Shown here piece by piece: positions 17,322 through 26,178 of a stretch of 54,608 nucleotides of DNA (within the stretch, counting starts at the first letter, position 1; each line of letters opens with the position of its first letter). The DNA lies in NCBI RefSeq assembly GCF_014649995.1, contig NZ_BMUC01000006.1:1-54608 (forward strand). The letters are read 5' to 3'. The stretch is from Streptomyces griseoflavus. GTDB taxonomy: Bacteria; Actinomycetota; Actinomycetes; Streptomycetales; Streptomycetaceae. A program made the position numbers and the translations under genes. The notes below the pieces were generated by a model. That model was not told the DNA's origin. It did no database searches and worked only from the letters and a program-made list of their open reading frames with translations.

Positions 17322-17415
17322 ACACGAAGTCGTGGTGGTGGGCGTACCGGTCGGTGCGTGTGCCCTGGAAGGACCTGATCCCCCCGGAGGCTCGACGCGA
17401 CGACGCGATCCATGT
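17322..17415 (-). pseudogene. Remnant of small membrane protein (paralogue of 30650-30961)
   Basis: The leader GCGCGAAAGGATCGGC-ACATGG matches the leader of the intact gene at 30961 almost base for base. After MDR the text jumps to VVASSLRG, then after a frameshift reads GIRSFQGTRTDRYAHHHDFV. The intact paralogue ends VLVASALRFLTSSRG and PHTDRHAYHQDPDA, so the copy has lost its transmembrane core and shifted frame. Confidence 0.6.
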
Positions 17416-17469
17416 GCCGATCCTTTCGCGCTGAACGTGCCGCCCCGTCGCCCGCCGGAAGGATCGTCG

Positions 17470-17491
17470 CCTAGTCCGCGGGACATAGAGC
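17470..17491. promoter_or_regulatory. Conserved upstream element, copy 1
   Basis: CCTAGTCCGCG followed by GGACATAGAGC. The same element, CCTAGTCCGCG then AAGCATAGACC, occurs at 31018-31039 upstream of the intact small membrane gene. CTA-GTCC and GGACATAG form an imperfect inverted repeat here. It sits between the remnant and the divergent histidine kinase. Confidence 0.5.
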
Positions 17492-17565
17492 GGTGGCGCG
17501 ACCGCAGGGCCGGCACCGCGTGACCCCTTGAACCCCGCGGTGTCGGGGAGGGCGACGCCCGGCCA

Positions 17566-17571
17566 TACACT
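17566..17571 (+). promoter_or_regulatory. -10 box TACACT for histidine kinase, leaderless
   Basis: TACACT ends 7 nt before ATG 17579 and no SD is present, which fits a leaderless transcript. Confidence 0.4.
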
Positions 17572-17578
17572 TGCGCCA

Positions 17579-19642
17579 ATGGGGAAAGGACGTCGGGTCA
17601 GGCCACTGCCGGTACTGTTCATGGGAGCGCAACTGCTGCTGTGGTTCAGTGTCGTTGCGTCTTCGAAGGAGCCGCCGGACACCGTTGAGTGGATCACCGC
17701 CTTCTGTGCCACGGCGCTCGCTGTGGTGGCGCTCGATCGGCGTCACCGGGCACCGCTCGCCGCCCTGGGCGTCATCGTCGCGGTGTCCGTGGTGGGACAG
17801 ATCCTGGCGCCACCTGACCTGCTGGGCCTGGTACCGGGGCTGGCGGTCATGGTGGCGCTGTTCACCGTCACCGTTCTGTGCAGCTGGCCCGTCGGCCTGG
17901 GCGCGACCGCGGCTGTCGCCGTCGTCCAGCTCCTGCAGGCGGCCGCACGGCACGGCGTCGGCGGTCTTCTCCTCTCCGACTGGCTCACTGGTGTCGGCCC
18001 TTTTCTGCTGGTGTCCGCTCTCGGCACCGGCCGCCGGCACTGGCTGCGGGAACGGCAGGCCACGGCGGAGCGGCTGGCCGGTGCCGAGCAGCAGCAGGCG
18101 CAGGCCGCCGAGGCGGAACGGGAACGGCTGGCCGGTGAGTTGCACGACATCAGCGCGCACCACCTCACCTCCGTCGTGGTATCCGTCGAGGCCGCCCGCA
18201 GGCTCGGTGACAGCAGGCCCGACCTGGCCGCGGAGGCACTCGCGTTCGCGCGCCGCACCGCACGGGAGACCCAGTCCGCACTGCGGCGTCTCGTAGCGGT
18301 CATGCAGGTGGACGACCCACCGGCTCCCCAGGCGATGACCGCTCCGATCGAGACGCTGATCGCCGGATTCGGCAGGCTGGGCCGCCCCGTCTCCGTCTCC
18401 CTGCCCGCTGATCTCACCGGACCCGCGGCGGAAGCGGCCCACGGCATCATCCGGGAGGCCCTGACCAACGCCCTTCGCTACGCGCCGGGCGCCGCGGTCA
18501 GCGTGCGGGTGCAACGGGCCGGGGACACTTTGCATCTGACCGTCGACAACGGCAGGCCGCCCGGCGGCACGGACACCGGCACGGCGGGGATCGGCTCCGG
18601 CCGGGGGGTGGAAGGAATGCATCGGCGTGCCGCCGTCCTCGGCGGGAGGCTGTCCGCGGGACCCCGCCCCGACGGAGGCTGGCGCGTACACGCCGTGCTC
18701 CCCGACGCCGCGTCCGGCCCTCGGCCGAGCCCAGGGCGTCGGCGCGACTTTCCTCGCGAACAGCGGATCGCGGACAGGGCGGTCTTCGGCTCGGCCGCCG
18801 CGGTGGCGTCGGGCGTCGCCCTGACGAAGGCGGAGGACGCCGGCTACGGGGCCGGCACATGCCTGCTACTCGTGTCGGTGCTGACCCTCCACGCACTGCC
18901 GTTGCTGTGGCGCCGCCACGCGCCCTGGGCGGTCCTGGCGGTGACCGGGGCCGCCGCCCTCCTGTGGCCGGTTCTGCTCCGCGGTGGTGCGCTGCCGCCG
19001 TCCTCCGCGATCTGCTTCCTCGGCGGCGGCATCGTCGCACCGGCCGCGGTCTACGCGGTCGCGGCGTACGGCCGGGTCCTGAGAACCGCGCCCGTGCCCT
19101 CCGGCCGACACGTCCCGCCGCCGACGGCGCATCCACTGACATCTCCGGCGGGCTCACGGCTGTCGTTTCTGTCCGTGCCCGCCGCGGTTCTCCCGTCGGC
19201 GATCTCCTTCACGTCCGCCTTCGCCGCCGACGGGACGCTGCTCGGAGACCCGGCCGGGCCTTTTCTCGTGCTGTTTCTCGCCTGCTGGACGCTGTTCCTG
19301 TCCGGCCTGGGATGCACGGCCGCCTGGGGGGCGGGATGGCTGATGCACAGGCGTCGCAGGCGGGAACTGGGCCGGGAGGACACGGCCCTCACCACTGTGC
19401 TGTCGAGCACGAGGGCCATGGTCCACGGCGAACGGCAGCGAGTCGCCGTCGGTCTGCGGGAGACGGTGCTCCGGCAGACGGACCGGATGATCTCCTCGGC
19501 TGAGGAGGGCAGCCTGGAGCAGGTGGCCGCGGCTACGCGGGCGACACTGAGCGCCATGCGCCAGTTGCTCGGAAGCCTGGACGCCGGCAGAGCGCCGAAA
19601 GCGCCTCGAAGAGCCGTCGTGACGAACACCCCTCGCATGTAG
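17579..19642 (+). CDS. NarL-type sensor histidine kinase with second membrane/dimerisation half
   Basis: A 687-residue membrane kinase. Four to six N-terminal helices lead to a HisKA_3 domain with the phosphorylated His in AERERLAGELHDISAHHL, then an HATPase domain (EALTNALRYAPGA, then the G box around SGRGVEGMHRRAAVLGG). Unusually, the protein continues for about 300 residues: another set of hydrophobic helices (GTCLLLVSVLTLHALPLLW, WAVLAVTGAAALLWPVLL, FLVLFLACWTLFLSGLG) and then GERQRVAVGLRETVLRQTDR, which looks like a second HisKA_3 helix lacking the His and has no ATPase after it. It is followed directly by a response regulator gene. Confidence 0.88.
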   Translation: MGKGRRVRPLPVLFMGAQLLLWFSVVASSKEPPDTVEWITAFCATALAVVALDRRHRAPLAALGVIVAVSVVGQILAPPDLLGLVPGLAVMVALFTVTVLCSWPVGLGATAAVAVVQLLQAAARHGVGGLLLSDWLTGVGPFLLVSALGTGRRHWLRERQATAERLAGAEQQQAQAAEAERERLAGELHDISAHHLTSVVVSVEAARRLGDSRPDLAAEALAFARRTARETQSALRRLVAVMQVDDPPAPQAMTAPIETLIAGFGRLGRPVSVSLPADLTGPAAEAAHGIIREALTNALRYAPGAAVSVRVQRAGDTLHLTVDNGRPPGGTDTGTAGIGSGRGVEGMHRRAAVLGGRLSAGPRPDGGWRVHAVLPDAASGPRPSPGRRRDFPREQRIADRAVFGSAAAVASGVALTKAEDAGYGAGTCLLLVSVLTLHALPLLWRRHAPWAVLAVTGAAALLWPVLLRGGALPPSSAICFLGGGIVAPAAVYAVAAYGRVLRTAPVPSGRHVPPPTAHPLTSPAGSRLSFLSVPAAVLPSAISFTSAFAADGTLLGDPAGPFLVLFLACWTLFLSGLGCTAAWGAGWLMHRRRRRELGREDTALTTVLSSTRAMVHGERQRVAVGLRETVLRQTDRMISSAEEGSLEQVAAATRATLSAMRQLLGSLDAGRAPKAPRRAVVTNTPRM

Positions 19643-19725
19643 AAGTGTCCGTGCCGACAGGTCGGCGACTGCGTGGCGGCCTCTGGATGCGCACGCCGAC
19701 CTGGTGGGTCCCGCGCACCGCCTCC

Positions 19726-20454
19726 ATGGGAGGATGCGGCGCAGACAGTGGCCCGGGTGCGGGCGAAGAGAGGAGCAGGACCATCGGTATCCGTGTGCTG
19801 GTCGTGGACGATCAGGCGATCGTCCGCGCGGGTTTCGTGGCGATCCTGACGGCCGAAACCGACATGACCGTGGTCGGCGAGGCAGCGGACGGTGACGCGG
19901 CTGTGGCGATGTCGGCACAGCTCGCGCCCGACCTGGTGCTCATGGACATCCGCATGCCGGGTATGGACGGACTGACGGCGACCCGGCTGATCACCAGTCA
20001 CGGCAGCGGCTCTCGGGTTCTCGTGCTCACCACGTTCGACCTCGACGCCTATGTCTACGAAGCTCTGCGCGCCGGGGCCTCCGGCTTTCTGCTCAAGGAT
20101 TCCGAGCCGGAGGACCTCCTGGCCGCGATACGGGTGGTCGCCTCCGGTGACGGCGTCCTCGCGCCCGCGGTCACGGGGCGTCTGATAGCAGCCTTCGCTC
20201 GGGGGGCCTCCTTCGCTCCGGAGATCACAGGGGCGCTGGAGAGCCTCACCAGCCGCGAACGCGAGATCCTCGTCCTCGTCGCCACGGGCCTGAGCAACGC
20301 GGAGATCGGCGCGCGTCTGGAAGTAGCCGTGGGAACGGTGAAGGTGCACGTGAGCTCAGTGCTCAACAAGCTGAGCCTACGGGATCGTGTGCAGGCGACC
20401 ATTTTCGCCTACGAGAGTGGGCTGGTCCGCCCGTCGGTGACGCCGGCTCTCTGA
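19726..20454 (+). CDS. NarL/LuxR-type response regulator
   Basis: Partner of the histidine kinase just upstream. Receiver domain: VLVVDDQAIVRAGF with the acidic pair, phospho-acceptor Asp in DLVLMDIRMPGMDG, Thr in VLVLTTFDLD and Lys in GFLLKDSEPEDL. C-terminal LuxR HTH: LTSREREILVLVATGLSNAEIGARL and VGTVKVHVSSVLNKL. The start is uncertain. ATG 19726 is the nearest in-frame canonical start, but a strong SD (GAGAGGAG, 19768-19775) is placed ideally for the ATC codon at 19783, which is exactly where homologues would begin (IGIRVLVV). GTG 19645 is also possible. Confidence 0.9.
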   Translation: MGGCGADSGPGAGEERSRTIGIRVLVVDDQAIVRAGFVAILTAETDMTVVGEAADGDAAVAMSAQLAPDLVLMDIRMPGMDGLTATRLITSHGSGSRVLVLTTFDLDAYVYEALRAGASGFLLKDSEPEDLLAAIRVVASGDGVLAPAVTGRLIAAFARGASFAPEITGALESLTSREREILVLVATGLSNAEIGARLEVAVGTVKVHVSSVLNKLSLRDRVQATIFAYESGLVRPSVTPAL

Positions 20455-21169
20455 GCGGCCCTCCGCTTGCCTGCCACCAGAGCGATCAGAGGGAGAGTTG
20501 GCCGCGAAGCCGGCAGGCGCTATCGCGGACCCGCGGACGACTGCGCCGGCGCTGCCCTGCGCGGGCCGACTCCGCCCAGCCTTTTTCGCCTGCCGTCCAA
20601 GACCCCGAAAGCAAGGCCGCCCAGCGCGGAAGGGCCGGGCCCCGGAACAGTCACCGCCGGGCCTTTGTCCGCTCCCCGTGCGCTGCTGCTCGGCAGGTAC
20701 GACCACGAAGACCACCGGCAGCGAAGGTCACGAAACCCGCACGGGTCGTTCCGTGATCTCACTGCGACGATCCGTGCCGTCGAGACACGGGGTTCTCGGA
20801 CGGATGAGACGGCGCGTTGCTCCTGCCGGCGATCGACGAGTCGCGTCGCATCAGTTACTGAAGCAACGCCAAGGTCACTTGTACGGCATCTTCCATGCAT
20901 GATTCCTGGCTTCTCCTGCCCATGAAGCTCCCCTCACGCCCTTCGCGGAAGTGAACCTCGCCGGCGGTCGAGACAATCGGCACTGCTGGGAGTGCGTCGT
21001 TCGACGGTCGGCGAGACGGCCGCCGACCCTGCGGCTCATTCCTCACAAGAGGGACACAAGGCGCCATGTTGCTGTCACTCGTCCAGCCGCCACATCGCGG
21101 CATCGTGTGCTCGGATATGTCCCGCAGCCCCGACGAGAGGCTCGATACACGAGGAGGAAGGGACCCACC
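20455..21169. other. Non-coding interval upstream of broken OsmC gene
   Basis: No supported gene. The right part (about 20890-20960) resembles the promoter region of the intact OsmC gene at 39010-39100: both contain TTCTCCT and later CGC(A/G)GAAGT(A/G)AACC. Confidence 0.4.
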
Positions 21170-21423
21170 GTGCCCGCACACACCGTCTGGGAAGGAACCC
21201 GCTCGAGGGCGAGCGCGCCGTCGCCTTCGTTTCCTCCGGCATCGGCGAGCAGACGAGCGGCAGCAGGGCTCCCGAGGAGCTGACCGCGGCCGCCCGCTTC
21301 TGCCGCTCCTTCATGCTGTTGGCGGACGGACCCACCGAGGCGGGAACTACCCGGCTCCCACGGCGGGCAGACAATTCTCCGGCGACTCCTGGGAGACCAC
21401 ACGCTCCGCAGTCGTCGACGTAA
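21170..21423 (+). pseudogene. OsmC/Ohr-type peroxidase, frameshifted remnant
   Basis: A strong SD (GAGGAGG) precedes GTG 21170. The first residues, VPAHTVWEGT, match the intact gene at 39274 (SAHTVWEGN). One base is then missing near 21197: the other frame continues LEGERAVAFVSSGIGEQ, then GSRAPEELTAAARFCRSFML, matching LEGNGVVTFDSSGIGEQ and SPEELIAAAHSSCFSMA. The first reactive Cys region is damaged and the C-terminal half is absent. Confidence 0.75.
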
Positions 21424-21681
21424 CGGGCCGCTCCGGCGAGCCGCCGTCACTGCCCCGGCGACACCCCCGCGACACCCCCGAGAACGCCACGCCCTCCACG
21501 AGCGGCGCTGTTCTCGCCACCCGTCCGGCGAGCATCTTCGCCGACCGCTCTTCGACCGTTCCCGGCACCGGATGGGCGCGAGGTGGCGGCCGACGTGCCC
21601 GTGGTTCGGGCACAGGCCACGCCTCTTCCCGCAAGCAAGGCGCAACACAGCACTTCCCGCACCCGCAAGAAAGTACGATCC

Positions 21682-22149
21682 ATGTCTTTGCCCCCACTGC
21701 ACATACCGCCGGACGGCGGCTCCCCGGTGTTCCTCGTAGGGGACACCTACACCACCTTGCTCAGCGCCGCTGACACCGGCGGTGAGCTGTCCCTGGCCGA
21801 GGCCGTCGTTCCGGCCGATGCCGGCCCCCCGCCGCACACCCACCATGGCGAGTCCGAGACGTTCGTTCTTCTTGACGGAACACTTCGGGTGACCGTCGGT
21901 GACGAGCAGTTCGACGTCGAGCCCGGAGGGGTTGTGTACGTCCCCAAGGGAGTTCGTCACTCTTTCAAGAACACCAGCCCGGGCCACCCCGCCCGCATGT
22001 ACTTCCTCTATGTGCCTGGCGGCATGGACGGCATGTTCCAGGAGATCGGCCGCCCCGGTGTCCGGGGCCAGGTCGGCCCTCCCCTCGACCCGGCCGATGT
22101 GGTCGCCATGGGTGAGGTTGCCGAGAAGTACGGCTACACCCTCGGCTGA
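21682..22149 (+). CDS. Cupin domain protein
   Basis: A 155-residue single cupin. The metal-binding motif 1 is HTHHGESETFVLLDGTLRV (two His, Glu), and motif 2 is GGVVYVPKGVRHSFKNTS with the last His. It may be a dioxygenase or isomerase, or simply a sugar-binding protein; nothing in the sequence fixes it. The C-terminal segment (GMFQEIGRPGVRGQ) is typical of small stand-alone cupins from Streptomyces. ATG 21682 follows AAGAAAG. Confidence 0.88.
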   Translation: MSLPPLHIPPDGGSPVFLVGDTYTTLLSAADTGGELSLAEAVVPADAGPPPHTHHGESETFVLLDGTLRVTVGDEQFDVEPGGVVYVPKGVRHSFKNTSPGHPARMYFLYVPGGMDGMFQEIGRPGVRGQVGPPLDPADVVAMGEVAEKYGYTLG

Positions 22150-22283
22150 ACGACCGCCCCTCCGCGACGCCGCCGCAACCGCCGTACCCGGTGCTCGGGC
22201 GGACGTTCACCAGACGCATACCGGCCACCGGCCACGGTGCACCGAAACCCGATGCTGCTCCCACCATGTGAAGGAAACCCGTC

Positions 22284-22619
22284 ATGAAGCGTGTCACTCA
22301 GCGAACGACGCTGGTCATGGCTGCTGCCGCAGCCGTGGCAGTCCTCATACCCGCAGGCCCTGCCGCTGCCATGAACAGGACCGACTGCGGCAACCGAACC
22401 GACTTCGTGAAGGTCTGGTACAACGGCGGCAAGAACACCGCCTGTTTCGCCAACGCGGGTGTCCAGGACGTTGACCTGCCCAACGCGGTAAAGGTCTCGT
22501 CCGGCAACAACCGCATCCGCTTCGTCGTGGGCGGGGACATCTACACGATGGACAAGTGGGCGACCAAGGTGGATGTCGAAGGCCAGAGCAAGAAGCTGAC
22601 TCGCCTGCGGATCTTCTGA
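22284..22619 (+). CDS. Secreted beta/gamma-crystallin family protein
   Basis: A 111-residue secreted protein. A Sec signal peptide (MKRVTQRTTLVMAAAAAVAV to GPAAA) precedes a domain with two Cys (TDCGN and NTACFAN) and the crystallin-like FVKVWYNGGKNTACFANAG motif. It resembles the Streptomyces killer-toxin-like protein group, whose fold is a single beta/gamma-crystallin domain. Possible roles are cell-wall or antifungal activity; both are inference. AAGGAAACCCGTC with an SD precedes the ATG. Confidence 0.85.
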   Translation: MKRVTQRTTLVMAAAAAVAVLIPAGPAAAMNRTDCGNRTDFVKVWYNGGKNTACFANAGVQDVDLPNAVKVSSGNNRIRFVVGGDIYTMDKWATKVDVEGQSKKLTRLRIF

Positions 22620-23039
22620 ACCGCGAGTCCGGGGCGGTGCCTTGACCCCTCTGACCGGCCGCCACCACGACTGAGCCCAGTCAGCCGCTGCGGTAACACA
22701 AGGCAGTGTCGGGCAGTTGCCCGACGACGAAGCCGCGAGGGTCGTCGAACACCGCGTCGCGTCAAGCTCGCAGGTGCCTTCCACCCAGGCTGCCTGGGTG
22801 CCCAGGCCCTGTTGCAGAGTCCACGAAGTCGTTCGGGAAGCCCGGCGGCGGACGGTGCCCCTGCTGGGCAGGCAATCCGTGGCACACCAAGTTGATCAGC
22901 GACCTCCTCAACCGGAAGAGTTGACAGCACAGCCGGACCAACGGCCGACTGATCTTGATGGAAGTGCCTGGCCGTCTGGCTGAACGACCCGCAGACAGGG
23001 GCACACGGCGCTGTCAGCCCTCCCCTGTATGTTCGGCCC
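22620..23039. other. Non-coding interval with palindrome
   Basis: No intact gene. GTCGGGCA-GT-TGCCCGAC at 22708-22725 is a perfect inverted repeat about 90 nt beyond the crystallin gene. On the minus strand short protein-like pieces occur (VFDDPRGFVVGQLPD; VEEVADQLGVPRIACP) in different frames, possibly a decayed gene. Confidence 0.35.
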
Positions 23040-23903
23040 ATGAACTCTGCGAAGCGGACCCGCCTGCACCCCTTCCGGGACAAAGCAATGGCGCGTGGCA
23101 TTTCGGCGGAAGACGTGGAGCAATGGCTGGGCCTGGCCCGCCCTTGCGCAATGCTGACACCGGCCAAGGAGGGAGCGGGGGCCGTCGTGGGCCGGTTCGG
23201 CGGCCCTCTGATGCTTCCCGTCGATGTCTCCGTCCCTGATGATCCCTTCGTTGCTTCCGTCGATCTCTCTGCGTTGCCGGCCGACGCCTCTGACCTGCCG
23301 CTGCCGAAGGACGGACGCCTGCTCTTCTTCGCCTGGCCCGAGAGCGACTACCCCAGTCCCGCCGGCCAAGTGATCTACGTTCCTGCAGGCACTACGGTGA
23401 CGGAGCGGGACAGCCACGCTTGGAACCCAAGGGGCATAGAGCAGTACCGTGCCATGTTCGACAGCTACCCTCAGGGACCCATGCGATGGAGAGCTGACCT
23501 GTCGCTCCCCTGCCATTGGGCAATCGAGATTCCCCACGAGCCATGGAGCGCAGCTCTCCCCGGCCATCCCCGCGCCAAGGAACTTGTCCAGGTATGGAGG
23601 GAGACACAGGACGACATCGCACCTTCGGAGCTGTTCCAGCTCGGCGGGTACGCGGATGAGGAGGTGGTCCATCTCGATCCGGTCGACATCGCCGTCGCAA
23701 CGGTCACCGACGCGGTGAAGGCGGGGTCATGGGAGGGCCCGGTCTCGGCCGACTCCGCTGACTGGGTGCTGCTCGCCGACTGGCATGCCGGCCGGGACGT
23801 GACGGGTTACGAAGGCTCCACCGTCCACTGGGTGATCCAACGCGACGATCTGGCAGCACGACACTTCGAACGCGCCTTCACGACCGTCTACTGGAACCCC
23901 TGA
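23040..23903 (+). CDS. DUF1963 (YwqG-like) protein
   Basis: A 287-residue protein of the DUF1963 family, soluble and probably cytoplasmic. Family features: GRFGGPLMLPVDV near the N-terminal third, FVASVDLSALPAD, RLLFFAWPESD, and the C-terminal block LFQLGGYADEEVV followed by DWVLLADWHA. It is a paralogue of the truncated gene at the left edge of the window. ATG 23040 begins the conserved region after a short basic N-terminus (MNSAKRTRLHPFRDKAM). Function unknown. Confidence 0.88.
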   Translation: MNSAKRTRLHPFRDKAMARGISAEDVEQWLGLARPCAMLTPAKEGAGAVVGRFGGPLMLPVDVSVPDDPFVASVDLSALPADASDLPLPKDGRLLFFAWPESDYPSPAGQVIYVPAGTTVTERDSHAWNPRGIEQYRAMFDSYPQGPMRWRADLSLPCHWAIEIPHEPWSAALPGHPRAKELVQVWRETQDDIAPSELFQLGGYADEEVVHLDPVDIAVATVTDAVKAGSWEGPVSADSADWVLLADWHAGRDVTGYEGSTVHWVIQRDDLAARHFERAFTTVYWNP

Positions 23904-24305
23904 CCGAAGCCAGGCCGGGGAACTCTCTCGCGGTAGCCGCGAGGGCAGACATGCGGTGCCGCAGCCTGCCGGTCCGAGGTGCGGTCGGCCGACCAGCGGC
24001 GGAAGCGCTCGTAGACCGGTTTCCACGGCCCGCACCGGTCGTACAGCTCCCGCCGTGCGGCGCCGGTGGACATTTCCACAGGACCCCGTTTTCCTTGGCG
24101 AACGTCAGGATAAGCGGGAGGGCAGCGAAAATGGGACTGATGAGCGGCGGCGGTGAGACCGACAAAGAGACCCCGGGGCGCTGGCCTCAAGCGTGCCCTG
24201 CACAGTGGGGTTTGGGCTTACACGGCGGGAAGCGTGGCTGAGCTCATGGTCAGGACGATTCTGTGGCGGCTCCCGCGGTGCTCCCGGGTGAGTGGCCGCT
24301 GGGCG
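23904..24305. other. Intergenic with IS5 fragment
   Basis: No intact gene. The left part holds the IS5-like transposase fragment listed at 23978-24061; the rest has no recognisable coding on either strand. Confidence 0.45.
23978..24061 (-). mobile_element. IS5-family transposase fragment (left flank of EAD1/NACHT island)
   Basis: The minus strand reads AARRELYDRCGPWKPVYERF then RRWSADRT. This matches the N-terminal part of IS5-family transposases ([25 protein letters not shown]). Only about 28 residues are recognisable. Confidence 0.6.
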
Positions 24306-25097
24306 TCAGTCGCACTCCGGCACGTTGAAATCCGTGTGGTGGTTGTCTTCACCGGGTTTGTCGCCGTTCATAAACGAATTGGCGGGTGCGTAGTACTGGC
24401 TGTTCCACGGCTGTGAAGCGATGAGGTACCAGTTGCCGTCGGGCAACACACTGTCCATGCTGGGCGCGTGCCTGCGACACACGACGTCAACTTCCTGCCA
24501 GGCTCCCACCCTCGGGCCGGTGATCGACAGCCGTGTTGGGTCTTTGAAGGTTCGCGCGCCATTGCTGCCGGCCTGCTCGCTGAAGGTCGTCCCTTCGACG
24601 GCGGAGGCAGTCGCCGTGATGCCCGATGACTCGCCTGTCTTAACCGGCGCGCTCGTGACCGTCTTGGTTCCCTTGGAGTCATCCTCGGGGTGATCATCGC
24701 CAAGCAGACCGAAGACGCCTGTCACTGCCGCAGCGATGACAGTCGCCACCCCTGCGATCACGGCCGCAACGATGACGACCTGGTTCGCTGTCAGAGACGA
24801 GCCCGGCCCTGGCGGCGGCTGTGGGTCGGGAGGAGGGTTCTGACCGGAGCTCGAGGAAGTGCCGATCGGGTTCGCCGGGTACTGGGTCTCATCTGCCGTG
24901 AGAATGCTGCCCCGACCGTCGGCCATAACGCCGGACTCGATCTCCTGATTGACCTCGTACCAGAACGAGCTGGCGTCAGTGAATTCAGGCACACGGTCCC
25001 TCGGGTATCCTGCCCGTCCGAGTAATTGCCGAGCCTTGCGGGACTCGTAGTAGCGCTGCGCAAGCGCCTGGAGTTCCTCATCGGTGAACCCTGTCAA
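24306..25097 (-). CDS. Membrane-anchored EAD1 (effector-associated domain 1) protein
   Basis: A 263-residue protein. Residues 1-75 match EAD1: LTDEEL-like FTDEELQALAQRYYESRKA, RQLLGRAGYPRDRVPEF, then SSFWYEVNQEIESGVMADGR and a final QYPANP. A Pro/Ser/Gly-rich linker follows, one transmembrane helix at 107-133 (VVIVAAVIAGVATVIAAAVT), and an outer domain of about 120 residues with two Cys (VDVVCRRHAP and the final VPECD). EAD1 is known as an adaptor that links effectors to NTPase cores in prokaryotic conflict systems. The start is TTG, preceded by GAGGGAGGGACG. It precedes the NACHT gene region; membrane topology (EAD1 inside) is inferred. Confidence 0.8.
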   Translation of the reverse strand: MTGFTDEELQALAQRYYESRKARQLLGRAGYPRDRVPEFTDASSFWYEVNQEIESGVMADGRGSILTADETQYPANPIGTSSSSGQNPPPDPQPPPGPGSSLTANQVVIVAAVIAGVATVIAAAVTGVFGLLGDDHPEDDSKGTKTVTSAPVKTGESSGITATASAVEGTTFSEQAGSNGARTFKDPTRLSITGPRVGAWQEVDVVCRRHAPSMDSVLPDGNWYLIASQPWNSQYYAPANSFMNGDKPGEDNHHTDFNVPECD

Positions 25098-25772
25098 CGT
25101 CCCTCCCTCTACGGACAGTCATCGCCGGCGTGCCGCCCTCACTGCACTGCGGGCGATCACCGTGGGCGAACACACGCCTCCGAAAGCAGTGACCAACTTA
25201 CACGGCGTCAGGGACGGTCACCGACCGTTTACTCGCAAGTCGACATCGGCATCAAACATGCCGGCCTGCCTGGTTGCGCGCGCCTTCGGGCCGTCTGCGT
25301 GCCAGGAACACCGGCAGCGCACCATCTCTTCGCCGGCCGGCCTTTTCTTGATGTCGCCGACTGTCCGCTCCAGGTGGGTGTCGGCCAGGTCGCCCATCAC
25401 GCATACCTCGTCCAGCGTGGGCAGAGGCATTGCGGTGGTGCCCGGCCACCTGTCGGCCGCCCAAGCTGGATCGCCAGGTCGAGCAGGGGCGGACTACGTC
25501 GGAGCAGGGCGCCCAGGCAGACGGGTTCGAGGCGGATCTGTGGACGCCGGAACGGGGCGGCGTGGCGGTTGAGCGGGTGACCGAGGTGACACCGGCCCGG
25601 GCCTCGGTATGGCGCCTGCTGACCGGGCGGCTGGGATGGAGTCTGCAGCGGTCTAGGCGCCGGCCTCGCGGCCTGTCTGATCAGCCTGATGTACGAAGGC
25701 GACCAACAGTTCTGCGGCAGTGCTGCCTTGCGCGGGTGGGGAGGAAGCGGCGCTGCCGCCCCACCCGTCCGG
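25098..25772. other. Intergenic with IS630 fragment and a doubtful small ORF
   Basis: The recognisable content is the transposase fragment at 25466-25666. A 70-codon minus-strand frame at 25218-25430 (starting MPLPTLDEVCVMGDLADTHL) looks protein-like but has no SD and no family I know. Confidence 0.4.
25466..25666 (+). mobile_element. IS630-family transposase fragment
   Basis: The plus strand reads LDRQVEQGRTTSEQGAQADG, then FEADLWTPERGGVAVERVTE, then VTPARASVWRLLTGRLGWSL-QR. This is the winged-helix part of IS630-type transposases (HGFDADLWT...VWK-L--LGWSLQRP). Neither the start nor the DDE catalytic part is present. Confidence 0.65.
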
Positions 25773-26051
25773 TCAGGACGTGCAACCACAGTCGCAGGTC
25801 TGTCGGTTGCCACAAGCATTGGGCCGAGTCCCCGGGCGGCGGCGCATGGTCGGCTGGTGACGCCATGCACGGTGTGCGGCAATAAGCGCGGACCGCTCGT
25901 CGGGCGCGGTGCCGCGCAGGATCATGCGCAACGTGATCAGGTCACGGACGATGCCCGCGAGATCGGCAAGCATGTGACGCGGTCGTCGGATGAGGCGGAT
26001 CAGGAGCCCTACCGCCACAGGGGTGACGATGAACAGGACGTGCTCGGGCAT
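25773..26051 (-). CDS. Small membrane protein divergent from the NACHT gene
   Basis: A 92-residue protein with AGGAGAG before its ATG. One N-terminal transmembrane helix (HVLFIVTPVAVGLLIRLI) is followed by basic residues, an amphipathic segment (LADLAGIVRDLITLRMILRG) and a Cys-rich tail (NACGNRQTCDCGCTS). I do not recognise the family. It shares a 127-bp divergent promoter region with the XRE-NACHT gene, so the two may be co-regulated, possibly by that protein's own HTH. Confidence 0.65.
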   Translation of the reverse strand: MPEHVLFIVTPVAVGLLIRLIRRPRHMLADLAGIVRDLITLRMILRGTAPDERSALIAAHRAWRHQPTMRRRPGTRPNACGNRQTCDCGCTS

Positions 26052-26178
26052 GGCTTCTCTCCTGTGGGTGGTGGCGAATGTGGCAAGAACCCTCGGTGGG
26101 CTCATCAGCAGAGATAGCCTCGATTGCCGTTCAAGGGTGTGAAGTGAACAAGATTGAAGGGCCGGTTCAGGAGGTTCG

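Noticed and set aside
22690-22940. Minus-strand protein-like fragments between crystallin and DUF1963 genes
   Set aside because: The pieces are short, in different frames and interrupted by stops; they may be chance in GC-rich DNA.
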